From Pseudomonas sp. REP124 (GTDB taxonomy: Bacteria > Pseudomonadota > Gammaproteobacteria > Pseudomonadales > Pseudomonadaceae): DNA of 54,302 bases. The stretch lies in assembly GCF_020164475.1 (NCBI RefSeq), contig NZ_JAIQWX010000029.1, positions 1 to 54,302 on the forward strand. Reading direction: 5' to 3'. Each line of letters opens with the position of its first letter. Positions within the stretch are counted from its first letter, which is position 1. Shown here in pieces: positions 17,763 to 25,953 of the stretch. The translations under genes and the position numbers were made by a program. The notes under the pieces were generated by a model that was given only the letters and a program-made list of their open reading frames with translations, did no database searches and was not told where the DNA came from.

Positions 17763-20325
17763 GCTGCGGGCGCAGATCGACGCCCTGCAGCACGACAACC
17801 GGAAGCTGCAACGGATCAACGCGGCGCTGATCGAGCGGATCGAGTCGGGCATCACTCGCGGCAATGATCCCTACGCAGCCTTCCAGCATTCGGTGGTGCT
17901 GGCCGAACAGGTGCGCGAACGTACCGACGCGCTGAACCAGGCCATGGCCGAACTCAAGGCCGGCAACCATTTGCTCAGCGAAGCCCGGCTGCGCGCCGAA
18001 ACCGCTCATCAACACCTGATCGATGCCATCGAGAGCATTTCCGATGCCTTCGTGCTGTTTGACGCCGAACAGCGCATCGTCCTGTTCAACAGCCGGTTCA
18101 AGGCGTTCTGGAGCAACAGCCGGGCGCGCATCCACGCCGGCATGCGCCTAGCCGAGGTCAAGCGGCTGATGCTCAACAATGGAATGTTTACCGAGGAGCC
18201 TCGCGGGCATGCCGAGGAAAACCTGCTGTACCGATTGCAGGACGGACGCTGGCTGCAGGTCAGCGAACGGCCGACCCAGGAAGGCGGACGGGTGATTCTG
18301 TTCACCGACATCACCGACGTCAAACTCAGCGAAACCGTGCGCCGCGAACAGGCACTGGCGCAAAAGTCGCACCTGTTGCAGCGGGCGGTCGACAACCTGT
18401 CCCAGGGTGTGGCGATGGTCAATGCCGAGGGCATTCTGGAGTTGTGGAACCGCCGGTTTCTCGAACTCAGCGGTCTGGCGCCGGTGGCCGCGCATCGGCC
18501 GTTTGCCGAGGTGATCGCCGACAGCGAATTGACCCTGCTGACCCCGGCCAGTCGTGGCTTCAACGGGCGGCCGGTGCAGGAGTGCGAGCAGCGCCTGCAC
18601 GATGGCCGGGTCCTGGAAATCCGTACGCATCCGCTGCCCACCGGCGGTTTCGTCAATACCTTCACCGACATCACCGAGCGCTACCAGCACGCCGAGGCCC
18701 TGAGCGAAAGCGAACGCTGGATCCGCCTGATCACCGACCACGTGCCGGCGCTGATCGCCTACCTCAATGCCGATCTGGTCTACGAGTTCACCAACAAGGT
18801 CTATGAAGAATGGTACTGCTGGCCGCGCGGGGTGATGCTCGGCCAGAGCCTGCGCGAAGTACACAGCGAACAGCATTACCAGCGCCTGGAGTCCTATGTG
18901 GCCCGGGCGCTGGCCGGGGAGAGCGTGACGTTCGAATTCGCCGAGACCAACGTCAACAATCAGGAGCGCTACATGTTGCGCTCATACGTGCCCAACCGCC
19001 TGGCCAGTGGCGAGGTGGTGGGGATCTTCGTGTTGATCCGCGACATCACCGAACGACGGCGCACTGCCGAGGCCTTGCATCAGGCTTATCAGAATCTTGA
19101 ATTGCGGGTTCGCGAACGCACGGCAGAATTGACCGACCTCAACCACCAGTTGCTGCGGGAAATCGATGAGCGTCGCCGGGTCGAGTCGCGCCTGTTGGAG
19201 GCCAAGCTGGAAGCGGAGCAGGCCAACCTGTCGAAGACCAAGTTCCTTGCCGCCGTCAGTCACGATCTGTTGCAACCGCTGAACGCCGCGCGGCTGTTCA
19301 CCAGCGCGTTGCTGGAACGGCGCGAGCCCATGTCCAACGAGATTCTGGTGCGCAATGTCAGCAATTCCCTGGAAGACGTGGAGACCCTGCTCGGCACGCT
19401 GGTGGATATTTCCAAGCTTGATGCCGGTGTGATCAAGGCCGATATCGCGCCGTTCGCTTTGAGCGAGCTGCTGGAAAACCTCGCCGCCGAATACACACAG
19501 GTGGCGCGCAGCGAAGGCCTGCAACTGCATTTCATTGGTTGTTCGGCGCTGGTGCGCAGTGACATTCAATTGCTCGCGCGGATCCTGCGCAATCTGCTGA
19601 GCAACGCCATTCGCTACACCTACAGCGGCCGTGTGGTGCTGGGTTGCCGGCGTCATCGCCAGCGCCTGTCGATCGAGGTCTGGGACAGCGGCATGGGCAT
19701 TGCCGAGGATCGCCTGGAAGAAATTTTCCAGGAGTTCAAGCGTGGTGACGTGCAGCGCCCGGATCAGGATCGCGGTCTGGGCTTGGGGCTGGCGATCGTC
19801 GAGAAGATCGCCGGCATTCTCGGGCACCGCATTCAGGTGCGCTCATGGCCGGGCAAGGGTTCGATGTTTTCCGTGGAGGTGCCATTGAGCGCCACCGCTC
19901 CCAAACCGTTGCCGAGCCCGCCGATGAGCGAGCCGATGCTGGAGCGGCTGCGCGGCGCGAAGGTCTGGGTGCTGGACAACGATGCCACCATTTGCGCCGG
20001 CATGCGCACGTTGCTGGAGGGTTGGGGTTGCCGGGTGGTGACGGCGCTGTCGGAAGAGGACCTGGCGCGGCAGGTGGACAACTACCATGCCGAGGCGCAC
20101 TTGCTGATCGCCGACTATCACCTGGACAACGACCGCAACGGCATCGACGCCGTAGCCCGGATCAACGCCCGCCGGGCCTGCGCGATCCCGGTGATGATGA
20201 TCACGGCCAATTACAGCAACGACCTCAAACAGCAGATCCGCGAACTGGGCCATACGCTGATGCACAAACCGGTGCGGCCGATGAAGCTTAAGACCGCCAT
20301 GAGCCATTTGCTGGGACCCCTGTAG
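17692..20325 (+). CDS. pedS2: Hybrid sensor histidine kinase PedS2 / NahK (ErcS')
   Basis: An 877-residue soluble hybrid kinase; no membrane segment is visible. It has an N-terminal coiled coil (about 20-110), three PAS-like domains (about 110-215, 225-330 and 340-455), a second coiled coil, a HisKA domain with phospho-acceptor His524 (AVSHDLLQPL), an ATPase domain with NLLSNAIRYT and GLGLGLAIVEKI, and a C-terminal receiver with Asp808 (LLIADYHLD). GGAG sits 9 nt before the ATG at 17692, inside nosP. In P. putida the kinase at this position (PedS2) acts with PedR2 in the lanthanide switch between PedE and PedH; in P. aeruginosa the ortholog NahK is controlled by NosP. ErcS at 42565 is a shorter paralog. 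Confidence 0.92.
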   Translation: MACTSTRPSPALPLQGAGLSENTELRAQIDALQHDNRKLQRINAALIERIESGITRGNDPYAAFQHSVVLAEQVRERTDALNQAMAELKAGNHLLSEARLRAETAHQHLIDAIESISDAFVLFDAEQRIVLFNSRFKAFWSNSRARIHAGMRLAEVKRLMLNNGMFTEEPRGHAEENLLYRLQDGRWLQVSERPTQEGGRVILFTDITDVKLSETVRREQALAQKSHLLQRAVDNLSQGVAMVNAEGILELWNRRFLELSGLAPVAAHRPFAEVIADSELTLLTPASRGFNGRPVQECEQRLHDGRVLEIRTHPLPTGGFVNTFTDITERYQHAEALSESERWIRLITDHVPALIAYLNADLVYEFTNKVYEEWYCWPRGVMLGQSLREVHSEQHYQRLESYVARALAGESVTFEFAETNVNNQERYMLRSYVPNRLASGEVVGIFVLIRDITERRRTAEALHQAYQNLELRVRERTAELTDLNHQLLREIDERRRVESRLLEAKLEAEQANLSKTKFLAAVSHDLLQPLNAARLFTSALLERREPMSNEILVRNVSNSLEDVETLLGTLVDISKLDAGVIKADIAPFALSELLENLAAEYTQVARSEGLQLHFIGCSALVRSDIQLLARILRNLLSNAIRYTYSGRVVLGCRRHRQRLSIEVWDSGMGIAEDRLEEIFQEFKRGDVQRPDQDRGLGLGLAIVEKIAGILGHRIQVRSWPGKGSMFSVEVPLSATAPKPLPSPPMSEPMLERLRGAKVWVLDNDATICAGMRTLLEGWGCRVVTALSEEDLARQVDNYHAEAHLLIADYHLDNDRNGIDAVARINARRACAIPVMMITANYSNDLKQQIRELGHTLMHKPVRPMKLKTAMSHLLGPL

Positions 20326-20420
20326 GAGCGAGCATGCTCGCGATGTAGGCACGGACACCGCGGGGTGTCAGGCAGCCAACGTCATCGTTGACGACCATCG
20401 CGAGCCTGCTCGCTCCTACA
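20321..20420. repeat. REPIN, 100 bp
   Basis: A complete copy whose first bases provide the stop codon region of pedS2 (CTGTAG). Ends are TGTAGGAGCGAGCATGCTCG and CGAGCCTGCTCGCTCCTACA. It separates the convergent pedS2 and pedR2. Confidence 0.9.
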
Positions 20421-20432
20421 GGGTTTGGGTGT

Positions 20433-21098
20433 TCACCTTCTCAGATACGACCCGAAATCTATGTCGCCGGCACTCAGAATCGCCTGCACGCGGTTGTGCA
20501 CGTTGAGCTTGCGCAGGATAGCGGAGACGTGGGCCTTGACCGTGGTTTCGGCGATTTCCAGGGTGTAGGCGATCTGTTTGTTCGATTCACCCTTGGTCAT
20601 CCGTTCCAGCACCTGCAACTGCTTGCGGGTCAGGGCTTGCAACAGTTCCGGCGGAATGCTCGGCGTGTCGTTCATGCGCCGGTGCGAGCTGCTGTTGCCG
20701 GTGCGGATGATGTCCGGTGGCAGGTAGACGTTGCCGTTGAGGATCTGCTGGATCGCGTTGGTCATCTGCGTGCGGGGCGAGGATTTGGTGATGAAGCCCA
20801 CCGCGCCATAGGTGATGGCTTGCAGGACGATCTGCTTGTCCTGCTCGGCGGAGACGATCACCACCGGAATGGTCGGCGCTTCGTTGCGCAGGTTGATCAG
20901 GCCATTGAGCCCGTGCATGCCGGGCATGTTCAGGTCGAGGAGGATCAGGTCCAGGTCATCGTGTTCCTGAGTCAGGGCCAGGGCACTGTCCAGATCGGCG
21001 GTTTCCATGACCTCGCTGCCGTCGAAACCATCGCTGATGACGTTGTGTATGGCTTCGCGAAACAGCGGGTGATCATCGGCAATCAGAATTTTGTACAT
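20433..21098 (-). CDS. pedR2: LuxR/NarL-family response regulator PedR2 (AgmR/ErbR)
   Basis: A 221-residue response regulator. The receiver has the phospho-acceptor Asp55 ([10 protein letters not shown]), acidic pair DD at 8-9 and Lys in FITKSS; the C-terminal NarL-type helix-turn-helix has [39 protein letters not shown]. This protein is the global activator of PQQ-dependent alcohol oxidation in Pseudomonas and in P. putida, with PedS2, controls the PedE/PedH switch. Homologs begin at [11 protein letters not shown], so ATG 21098 is used; another ATG lies two codons upstream with AGAGG before it. The gap to the upstream CXXXCW gene is only 51-57 bp, so both may share the promoter at 21741-21807. 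Confidence 0.95.
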   Translation of the reverse strand: MYKILIADDHPLFREAIHNVISDGFDGSEVMETADLDSALALTQEHDDLDLILLDLNMPGMHGLNGLINLRNEAPTIPVVIVSAEQDKQIVLQAITYGAVGFITKSSPRTQMTNAIQQILNGNVYLPPDIIRTGNSSSHRRMNDTPSIPPELLQALTRKQLQVLERMTKGESNKQIAYTLEIAETTVKAHVSAILRKLNVHNRVQAILSAGDIDFGSYLRR

Positions 21099-21155
21099 GG
21101 CCATTTCACCTCTTTGTTTTGATTATGGTGTGGCAACTACACGCAGGCGTAAAGC

Positions 21156-21713
21156 TCAGGGGAAGGGCGCGGGGCTGGCGGGTGTGACCGGCAGATTGGC
21201 CGCCTGCCAGGCATCCAGGCCGTCGCGATACCAATACAGCGACTTATAGCCGAGGCTGGCCGCACGTTTGACGGCGTTCCAGCTCAACCAGCAGTCGGAG
21301 CGGCAGTAAAAAACCAGCGGTTGCCTGAGGTTGCCGCTGGTCAGTTTGTTCAGGTTGTCGGCGAAGTAGGCCTGCCATTGCGGTGTCAGCTCACCGTCGC
21401 CGGTATTGGCCAGCCAGTGGCTGCCGGGCAGGTTTTCGTGGGGTTGGTCTTCGATGAAACGGCCTTGCAGCCATTGGCGGCGGTAGACATCGATCAGCAG
21501 CGGGCGCGGGGTTTGGTCGAGCAATGCTTGTACGGCGGCGGTGTCGACGATGGTTGCGCCTTGCACCTGGTCGGGTGTGGGGCTGCGGTACAGATCGATG
21601 CGATAGCCGTCGGGGGAGAACAGCAGCGATTGTGCGCAGGCGCCAACCAGCCACAGGCTGAGGGATAGCGCGGCGAGGGTGGGACGCAACAGGCGACGTC
21701 GGGCACGCGGCAT
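21156..21713 (-). CDS. PQQ-dependent catabolism-associated CXXXCW protein
   Basis: A 185-residue exported protein with a signal peptide ending near residue 28 (GACAQS). The C-terminal half is rhodanese-like. It carries the Cys137-xxx-Cys141-Trp142 motif (CRSDCW) that defines family TIGR03865, which is known by gene neighbourhood with PQQ-dependent alcohol oxidation and its ABC transporter. A periplasmic redox or cofactor-handling job is suggested; the reaction is unknown. It is the first gene after a promoter with the locus-specific boxes and is probably co-transcribed with pedR2. Confidence 0.9.
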   Translation of the reverse strand: MPRARRRLLRPTLAALSLSLWLVGACAQSLLFSPDGYRIDLYRSPTPDQVQGATIVDTAAVQALLDQTPRPLLIDVYRRQWLQGRFIEDQPHENLPGSHWLANTGDGELTPQWQAYFADNLNKLTSGNLRQPLVFYCRSDCWLSWNAVKRAASLGYKSLYWYRDGLDAWQAANLPVTPASPAPFP

Positions 21714-21740
21714 GGGTTTTATCCTTATCGTTATAAGTCC

Positions 21741-21807
21741 ATTACATGCCAGGCGGGGGGCGTTGGGAATGCGACGATAGGCAGGGGAAACCAGTACTAA
21801 AGTTGTA
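21741..21807 (-). promoter_or_regulatory. Promoter of the CXXXCW-pedR2 unit with TACNA/GCAT boxes
   Basis: Reading the minus strand, TACAACTTTAGTA starts at 21807, GCATTCCC at 21772 (35 bp later) and a -10-like TGTAAT at 21746 (26 bp after GCAT), giving a short leader before the start codon at 21713. The first box is a near-perfect inverted repeat (TACNA-N3-TNGTA) and is enclosed by GGGAAA and TTTCCC. The layout matches the pedF, pedI and pqqA promoters, which would make pedR2 autoregulated. Confidence 0.6.
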
Positions 21808-21823
21808 ATTTCCCAACGCCCTG

Positions 21824-21923
21824 TGTAGGAGCGAGCAGGCTCGCGATGGAGGCAAAGACACCGCGGGGTGTCAGGCAGCCAACGTTATCGTTGACGACCA
21901 TCGCGAGCATGCTCGCTCCTACA
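21824..21923. repeat. REPIN, 100 bp
   Basis: A complete copy with the standard interior, directly upstream of the CXXXCW-pedR2 promoter and just after the end of the ABC permease gene, which it may terminate. Confidence 0.9.
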
Positions 21924-21955
21924 GTGATTTGGTGTTCGCCGCATAATCTGTGGGT

Positions 21956-22747
21956 TCAGCTGGATTTGCGCAGCGCCGCATGCTGTGGGTTGAAGGTCAG
22001 GACCGCCAGCAGGGCAAAGACCAGCGTCAATCCAGCACACACCGCCAACGCCACTGGGTTGAAGCGCTCATACAGGGCAAACCTCACAAGTTCTACTGCA
22101 TGGCTGAACGGGTTTACCGCGCAGAGCCAGTACAGCCACTCGCTCGCTTCGCGCATTTTCCAGAGCGGGTAGAGCGCCGATGACAGGAAGAACAGCGGGA
22201 AGATCACGAAATTCATCACGCCAGCGAAGTTCTCCAGTTGGCGGATGGCGTTGGACAGCAGCAGCCCCAGGGCACTAAGCATCAAGGCCACCAGCAGCAG
22301 GGCGGGCAGAGCGAGCAGCAGGCCGATGGCCGGGGGTTGTACGCCGTAGAGCCAGGCGATTGCGAGGAACGCGTAGACCTGCAGCAGCGAAATCAGCGAG
22401 GTGGCCAGCAGTTTGCTGCACAACAGAAAGGTCCGCGGCAGTGGGCTGGTGAGCAGGACGCGCATGCTGCCCATCTCGCGGTCGTAGACCATCGACAGCG
22501 AGCCCTGCATGCCGTTGAACAACAGGATCATGCAGGCCAGTCCCGGGATGATGTAGACCTCGTAGGGAATGTAGGTGTCGTAGGGCTCGATGATGGCGAT
22601 GCCCAGGGCCGCGCGAAAGCCGGCGGCGAACACCAGCAGCCACAGCAACGGCCGGACCAGGGCGCTGAGGAAACGGGTGCGTTGCAGCACGAAGCGTAGC
22701 CACTCGCGCAGCACGATGCCGCTGAAACATTGCCAGTAAGCGTTCAT
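21956..22747 (-). CDS. pedC: ABC transporter permease PedC
   Basis: A 263-residue ABC-2-type permease with about six membrane segments. FVLQRTRFLSALVRP is the N-terminal amphipathic start, and the central GMQGSLSMVYDREMGSMRVLLTSPLPR is the signature region of ABC-2 permeases. The gene overlaps the ATPase gene by ATGA. It is the last gene of an operon with a periplasmic binding protein, a beta-propeller and an ATPase. In P. putida the equivalent system (PedA1A2BC) is needed for growth that depends on lanthanides; family names based on neighbourhood call it a PQQ-dependent alcohol transporter. Confidence 0.88.
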   Translation of the reverse strand: MNAYWQCFSGIVLREWLRFVLQRTRFLSALVRPLLWLLVFAAGFRAALGIAIIEPYDTYIPYEVYIIPGLACMILLFNGMQGSLSMVYDREMGSMRVLLTSPLPRTFLLCSKLLATSLISLLQVYAFLAIAWLYGVQPPAIGLLLALPALLLVALMLSALGLLLSNAIRQLENFAGVMNFVIFPLFFLSSALYPLWKMREASEWLYWLCAVNPFSHAVELVRFALYERFNPVALAVCAGLTLVFALLAVLTFNPQHAALRKSS

Positions 22748-23475
22748 CGGGCAGCTCCCGTGGCAGTCAGGCGAGTGAAGGCCGAATCCAGGTCGCCGCC
22801 GTGTTCCTGGCTCAGCGCGTCGGCCTGTCCGCTGGCGACCAGTCGGCCCTGATGCAGGATCAGCAGGTCGTCGCTGGGCTGCACTTCATCCAGTAGATGG
22901 GTGGTCCAGAGCACGCTGATCCGCTGCTCGCTGCACAGGTTGCGAATGTGCCTGTTGAGCGCCAGGCGGCTGGCCGGGTCGAGACCGGCGCTGGCTTCGT
23001 CGAGCAGCAGCAGGCGTGGTTGATGCAGCAGGGCGCGGGCGATTTCCACCCGGCGGCGATGGCCTCCATTGAGCTGGCGCACTCGTTCGCCGCGACGCTC
23101 ATCCAGGCCTTGCCGGGCGAGTTCCGCATCGACGCGCAGGGTGGTCTCGCGGCAGGACATGCCATGCAGCGCCGCGTGATAACGCAGGTTCTGTTCCACG
23201 CTCAAGTCCAGGTCCAGGGTGCTTTGCTGGAACACCACGCCCAATTGCTTGAGCGCCGGGCGCGGTGTGTCGCGCAACGAGCAGCCGCCCACCCGGATAT
23301 CGCCTTGCTGCAGATCGTAGAGCCGGGTCAGCAGGGCGATCAGCGTTGATTTGCCGGCACCATTGGGCCCCAGCAATGCGGCGAAACGGCCCGGTGCCAG
23401 GCTGAAACTCACCTGCCGCAAAGCCTCCCGCAACCCGTAGGCGAAACTCAGGTCGCTGACTTCCAGGGTGTTCAT
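22744..23475 (-). CDS. pedB: ABC transporter ATP-binding protein PedB
   Basis: A 243-residue ATPase with Walker A GPNGAGKST at about 36-44, Q-loop in VVFQQS, and Walker B LLLLDEASAGLDP. The signature motif reads LNGGHRRR instead of the usual LSGGQ, a serine-to-asparagine change that recurs in some ABC-2 ATPases. The start at 23475 (MNTLEVSDLSFAYG) overlaps the stop of the beta-propeller gene, and its own stop overlaps the permease start, so all three are coupled. Confidence 0.92.
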   Translation of the reverse strand: MNTLEVSDLSFAYGLREALRQVSFSLAPGRFAALLGPNGAGKSTLIALLTRLYDLQQGDIRVGGCSLRDTPRPALKQLGVVFQQSTLDLDLSVEQNLRYHAALHGMSCRETTLRVDAELARQGLDERRGERVRQLNGGHRRRVEIARALLHQPRLLLLDEASAGLDPASRLALNRHIRNLCSEQRISVLWTTHLLDEVQPSDDLLILHQGRLVASGQADALSQEHGGDLDSAFTRLTATGAAR

Positions 23476-24446
23476 GGCGTCACCACCACGCCCCATGGAT
23501 AGCGCCCGACCTTCACCGATTTGCTGACCTTGAGGCTGTCGACATCGATCACCGACACATCGCCGCTGACGCCGTTGGTGGCGAGCAGTTGCTTCTGGTC
23601 CGGGGTAAACGCCAGTTGCCATACGCGCCGGCCCACCAGCAGGTAATCGAGGATCTCGAAAGTCTTGGCGTCGATCACCGCCACGTGGTTGGCCGGCCCC
23701 AGGGCCACGAAGGCGTATTTGCCGTCGGCGCTGAGCTTGATGCCCACCGGCTGCACCTTGTCCGGGTGCACGCCCTTGATCTGGAAGTTCAGCGTCTTGA
23801 GCACGTTGCGGTTGGCGACGTCGAGAATTGTCACCGTGCCGCCGATTTCCGCCGAGGCCCACAGTTGCTTGCCATCGTTGCTGAACTCGACGAAACGCGG
23901 GCGCTGATCCACCAGCGTACTGTCGGCCAGGGTCTGGGTGCTGGTGTCGATCCAGTGCAGCATGTTGGTGGTTTCGCTGGTGTTGACCGCCCATTTGCCG
24001 TCGGGGCTGACGGCCATGCCTTCGGGCTCGACGCCGACGTTGATCTGGCCGAGGACCTTGGAGGTTTCGGTGTCGATCACGGTGACCAGCGCATCGTCTT
24101 CGTTGGAGACGTACAGCCAGCGGTTGTTGGGGTGCAGGGCGAATTGCTCGGGGTCCTTGCCCGAGGGCAGTTCCTTGATGATCTTGCGGGTGGCCACGTC
24201 CATGACCTGGACCCGGTCCGAGTCGCTGGCGCAGATGTACAGCAGCCTGTTGTCATGGGACAGCAGCAGGCCACGTGGGCGCTGGCCGACGGGCAGGGTG
24301 TCGGTGACCTGCAGGGTCTGCATGTCGATCAGGCTCAGGCTGTTGTCCTTTTCGTTGGATACCCAGGCGGTGCTGGCACTGGCGTGTCCGGCGACGAGCA
24401 GCAGGGTGAATGAGATCAGGTTGAAGTGAAAACGCGTGGGGTGCAT
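23472..24446 (-). CDS. pedA2: Periplasmic YVTN beta-propeller protein, PQQ/ABC-associated (PedA2)
   Basis: A 324-residue exported protein; the signal peptide ends near residue 22 (GHASA). The rest is about seven beta-propeller repeats with recurring forms such as VTDTLPVGQRPRGLLLSHDNRLLYI, VLGQINVGVEPEGMAVSPDGKW and VSKSVKVGRYPWGVVVTP. It belongs to the family found beside PQQ-related ABC transporters (TIGR03866). Despite that name it has no quinoprotein active-site aspartate pattern. Its role in the ABC system, perhaps ligand capture or delivery, is unknown. The symbol follows P. putida usage and is from memory. Confidence 0.85.
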   Translation of the reverse strand: MHPTRFHFNLISFTLLLVAGHASASTAWVSNEKDNSLSLIDMQTLQVTDTLPVGQRPRGLLLSHDNRLLYICASDSDRVQVMDVATRKIIKELPSGKDPEQFALHPNNRWLYVSNEDDALVTVIDTETSKVLGQINVGVEPEGMAVSPDGKWAVNTSETTNMLHWIDTSTQTLADSTLVDQRPRFVEFSNDGKQLWASAEIGGTVTILDVANRNVLKTLNFQIKGVHPDKVQPVGIKLSADGKYAFVALGPANHVAVIDAKTFEILDYLLVGRRVWQLAFTPDQKQLLATNGVSGDVSVIDVDSLKVSKSVKVGRYPWGVVVTP

Positions 24447-24474
24447 GGCAGTTTCCTTGTTGTAGTTGTTGTGT

Positions 24475-25659
24475 TCAGGGAAAGCGGCAGCTGACCTCGG
24501 GCTTGTCGTAACCCAGGCTGTCCATTTCGTTGAAAGGGTGCAGAAAGCCGTCCTGAGGCGCCGTGCTGACCAGCGCCCGGGGCTGCACGATCGGGATCGG
24601 CTGGCGCAGTTGGCCGTTCCATGGGCGGTAGCTGAGCTTGCGGCCCTTGAAACCGTCCAGTGGCAGTTGATCGCCGAGTTCAAGCGCACGGATCGCCATG
24701 GGGTCGGTCTGGCGCAGTTTGCTCACGGCGCTGGCGATGCTGCGCACGGCGATCCAGGCGGCGAAGTCGCGGTCGTTCATCCAGCGTCCGGCGAGGGTTT
24801 CGAAGCGTTTCTGCAACTGCGCGGCGCCGTAGGTTTCCACGGTCTTGTGCCAGCCGGTCGGAGTCAGGCCCTGAGTGCCTGCGACCGGGCGCGGGTACCA
24901 GGTCTGGTAGGGCACGTACTCGCCAAAGTCGCCACGCTCGTCGGCCACCAGCACCACATCGTATTCGGCAGTCTGGGTGAACAGCGGCATGTCGGCCTGG
25001 GCGCTGCGTCGTTGATCGTTATCGAAGGTCCAGGGTTTCTCCGCCACCAGTTGCAAGCCAAAGCGCTTGGCCGCGCGGCGCAGAGCGGCGGCGTAGGCCT
25101 GGTCGTCGACGGTGGGGCCGACGATCAGCAGCGCCCGTTGCCATTTGCGCACCACCAGGAACTGCGCCAGCGCATCGGCCAGCATCGCCCGGCTCGGCAG
25201 GCTGTGCAGCACGTTGGGCAGGCAATCGGTGGTCCGCAGGCTGTCATCGGGGCTGCCGGCATTGAACAGCAGGCTGTCGGGCAGTGCCGCACTGAGCTGG
25301 CGCAGGCTGCTGGCGGGGGCGTTCACCACGAACAGGCGCAGGCCTTGCGCATGCTGGGCTTGCGCCGCTGCGAGCAAGGCTTCGGGACTGTCGACGCTGG
25401 CGCTTTCCAGGCTGTAACCGTGATTGAGAAAACGCCCGGTGCTGTTGCTGTCGGTGATCGCCAGTTCTGCACCGCGCAGGCCGGCGTCGACGGGTTCTGG
25501 AATGACGTTGGACAGCAACGGGCCGGGGTCAGGGCGATAACCCAGATAACCGATCCGCACCTGCAAGGGCGCATCCGCCGCCTGACTTCGAGTCGCCAGC
25601 CCGGCGGCGCAGACGATTGCCAGCAGATAGATCAGGGCGTAAGGGGCAAGCTGGCGCAT
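24475..25659 (-). CDS. pedA1: ABC transporter periplasmic substrate-binding protein (PedA1)
   Basis: A 394-residue exported binding protein of the branched-chain amino acid-type (Peripla_BP_6-like) fold; the signal peptide ends near residue 27 (TRSQAADA). Family TIGR03863, linked to PQQ-dependent alcohol catabolism, fits the length and the segments IRIGYLGYRPDPGP-like at the start and VNAPASSLRQL. The ATG at 25659 has GGAG 6 nt before it. It heads the operon pedA1-pedA2-pedB-pedC on the minus strand, driven from 25685-25751. In P. putida the system supports lanthanide-dependent growth, so the ligand may be a lanthanide complex; this is inferred from orthology. Confidence 0.85.
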   Translation of the reverse strand: MRQLAPYALIYLLAIVCAAGLATRSQAADAPLQVRIGYLGYRPDPGPLLSNVIPEPVDAGLRGAELAITDSNSTGRFLNHGYSLESASVDSPEALLAAAQAQHAQGLRLFVVNAPASSLRQLSAALPDSLLFNAGSPDDSLRTTDCLPNVLHSLPSRAMLADALAQFLVVRKWQRALLIVGPTVDDQAYAAALRRAAKRFGLQLVAEKPWTFDNDQRRSAQADMPLFTQTAEYDVVLVADERGDFGEYVPYQTWYPRPVAGTQGLTPTGWHKTVETYGAAQLQKRFETLAGRWMNDRDFAAWIAVRSIASAVSKLRQTDPMAIRALELGDQLPLDGFKGRKLSYRPWNGQLRQPIPIVQPRALVSTAPQDGFLHPFNEMDSLGYDKPEVSCRFP

Positions 25660-25684
25660 AGGGCTCTCCATTACAGGTAGCGCC

Positions 25685-25751
25685 AGCATAGGAAGCTCGT
25701 GACGGGGTGGAAATATGCAGAAAGTACCGACCGGGCAGTACCAAGGTAGTA
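25685..25751 (-). promoter_or_regulatory. Promoter of the pedA1A2BC operon with TAC/GCAT boxes
   Basis: On the minus strand TACTACCTTGGTA starts at 25751, GCATATTTCC at 25718 (33 bp later) and TATGCT, a plausible -10, at 25690 (28 bp after GCAT), leaving a 25-bp leader to the start codon. The same first box read on the plus strand is TACCAAGGTAGTA, nearly identical to those before pedF and pedH, so it may also serve the divergent pedS1-pedR1 unit; the plus-strand GCAT (25777) is 38 bp away, a different spacing. Confidence 0.55.
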
Positions 25752-25828
25752 GCCGCGCGCGGGCGGTTCGGTCTTAGCATGGGAACCCTCACCCAAACCC
25801 GCAGCCGTGACTCTGGAGGGAACTGGCC

Positions 25829-25951
25829 ATGCGCATCGTCAAGACATTGCTGCTGCCATTGCTGCTGATCCTGACTCTGATTGGCGTCGACCGGCTGCAC
25901 GGGCCGCGCGCGGTTCCGCCCCCGGTCATGCCCTCGACACCGGGGCACTAG
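25829..25951 (+). CDS. Small membrane or secreted peptide upstream of PedS1 (40 aa)
   Basis: A 40-residue reading frame with an excellent ribosome site (GGAGGG, 8 nt before ATG). It begins MRIVKTLLLPLLLILTLIG, a basic start plus one hydrophobic helix, then a short polar tail rich in Pro (RAVPPPVMPSTPGH). Its TAG ends 2 bp before the ATG of the kinase gene, so the two are almost certainly one transcript with coupled translation. No function is recognised. It could be a single-pass membrane peptide that touches the membrane-bound kinase, or a leader that sets kinase translation. Confidence 0.6.
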   Translation: MRIVKTLLLPLLLILTLIGVDRLHGPRAVPPPVMPSTPGH

Positions 25952-25953
25952 CG

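Noticed and set aside
24475..25659. Classification of the PedA1 operon as a branched-chain amino acid transporter
   Set aside because: The binding protein has that fold, but the permease is of the ABC-2 class with a single permease and ATPase, and the neighbours are all PQQ-related.
25777..25783. GCATGGG as second box for a plus-strand pedS1 promoter
   Set aside because: The distance to TACCAAGGTAGTA is 38 bp, half a helical turn off from the other promoters, and the minus-strand reading fits better.
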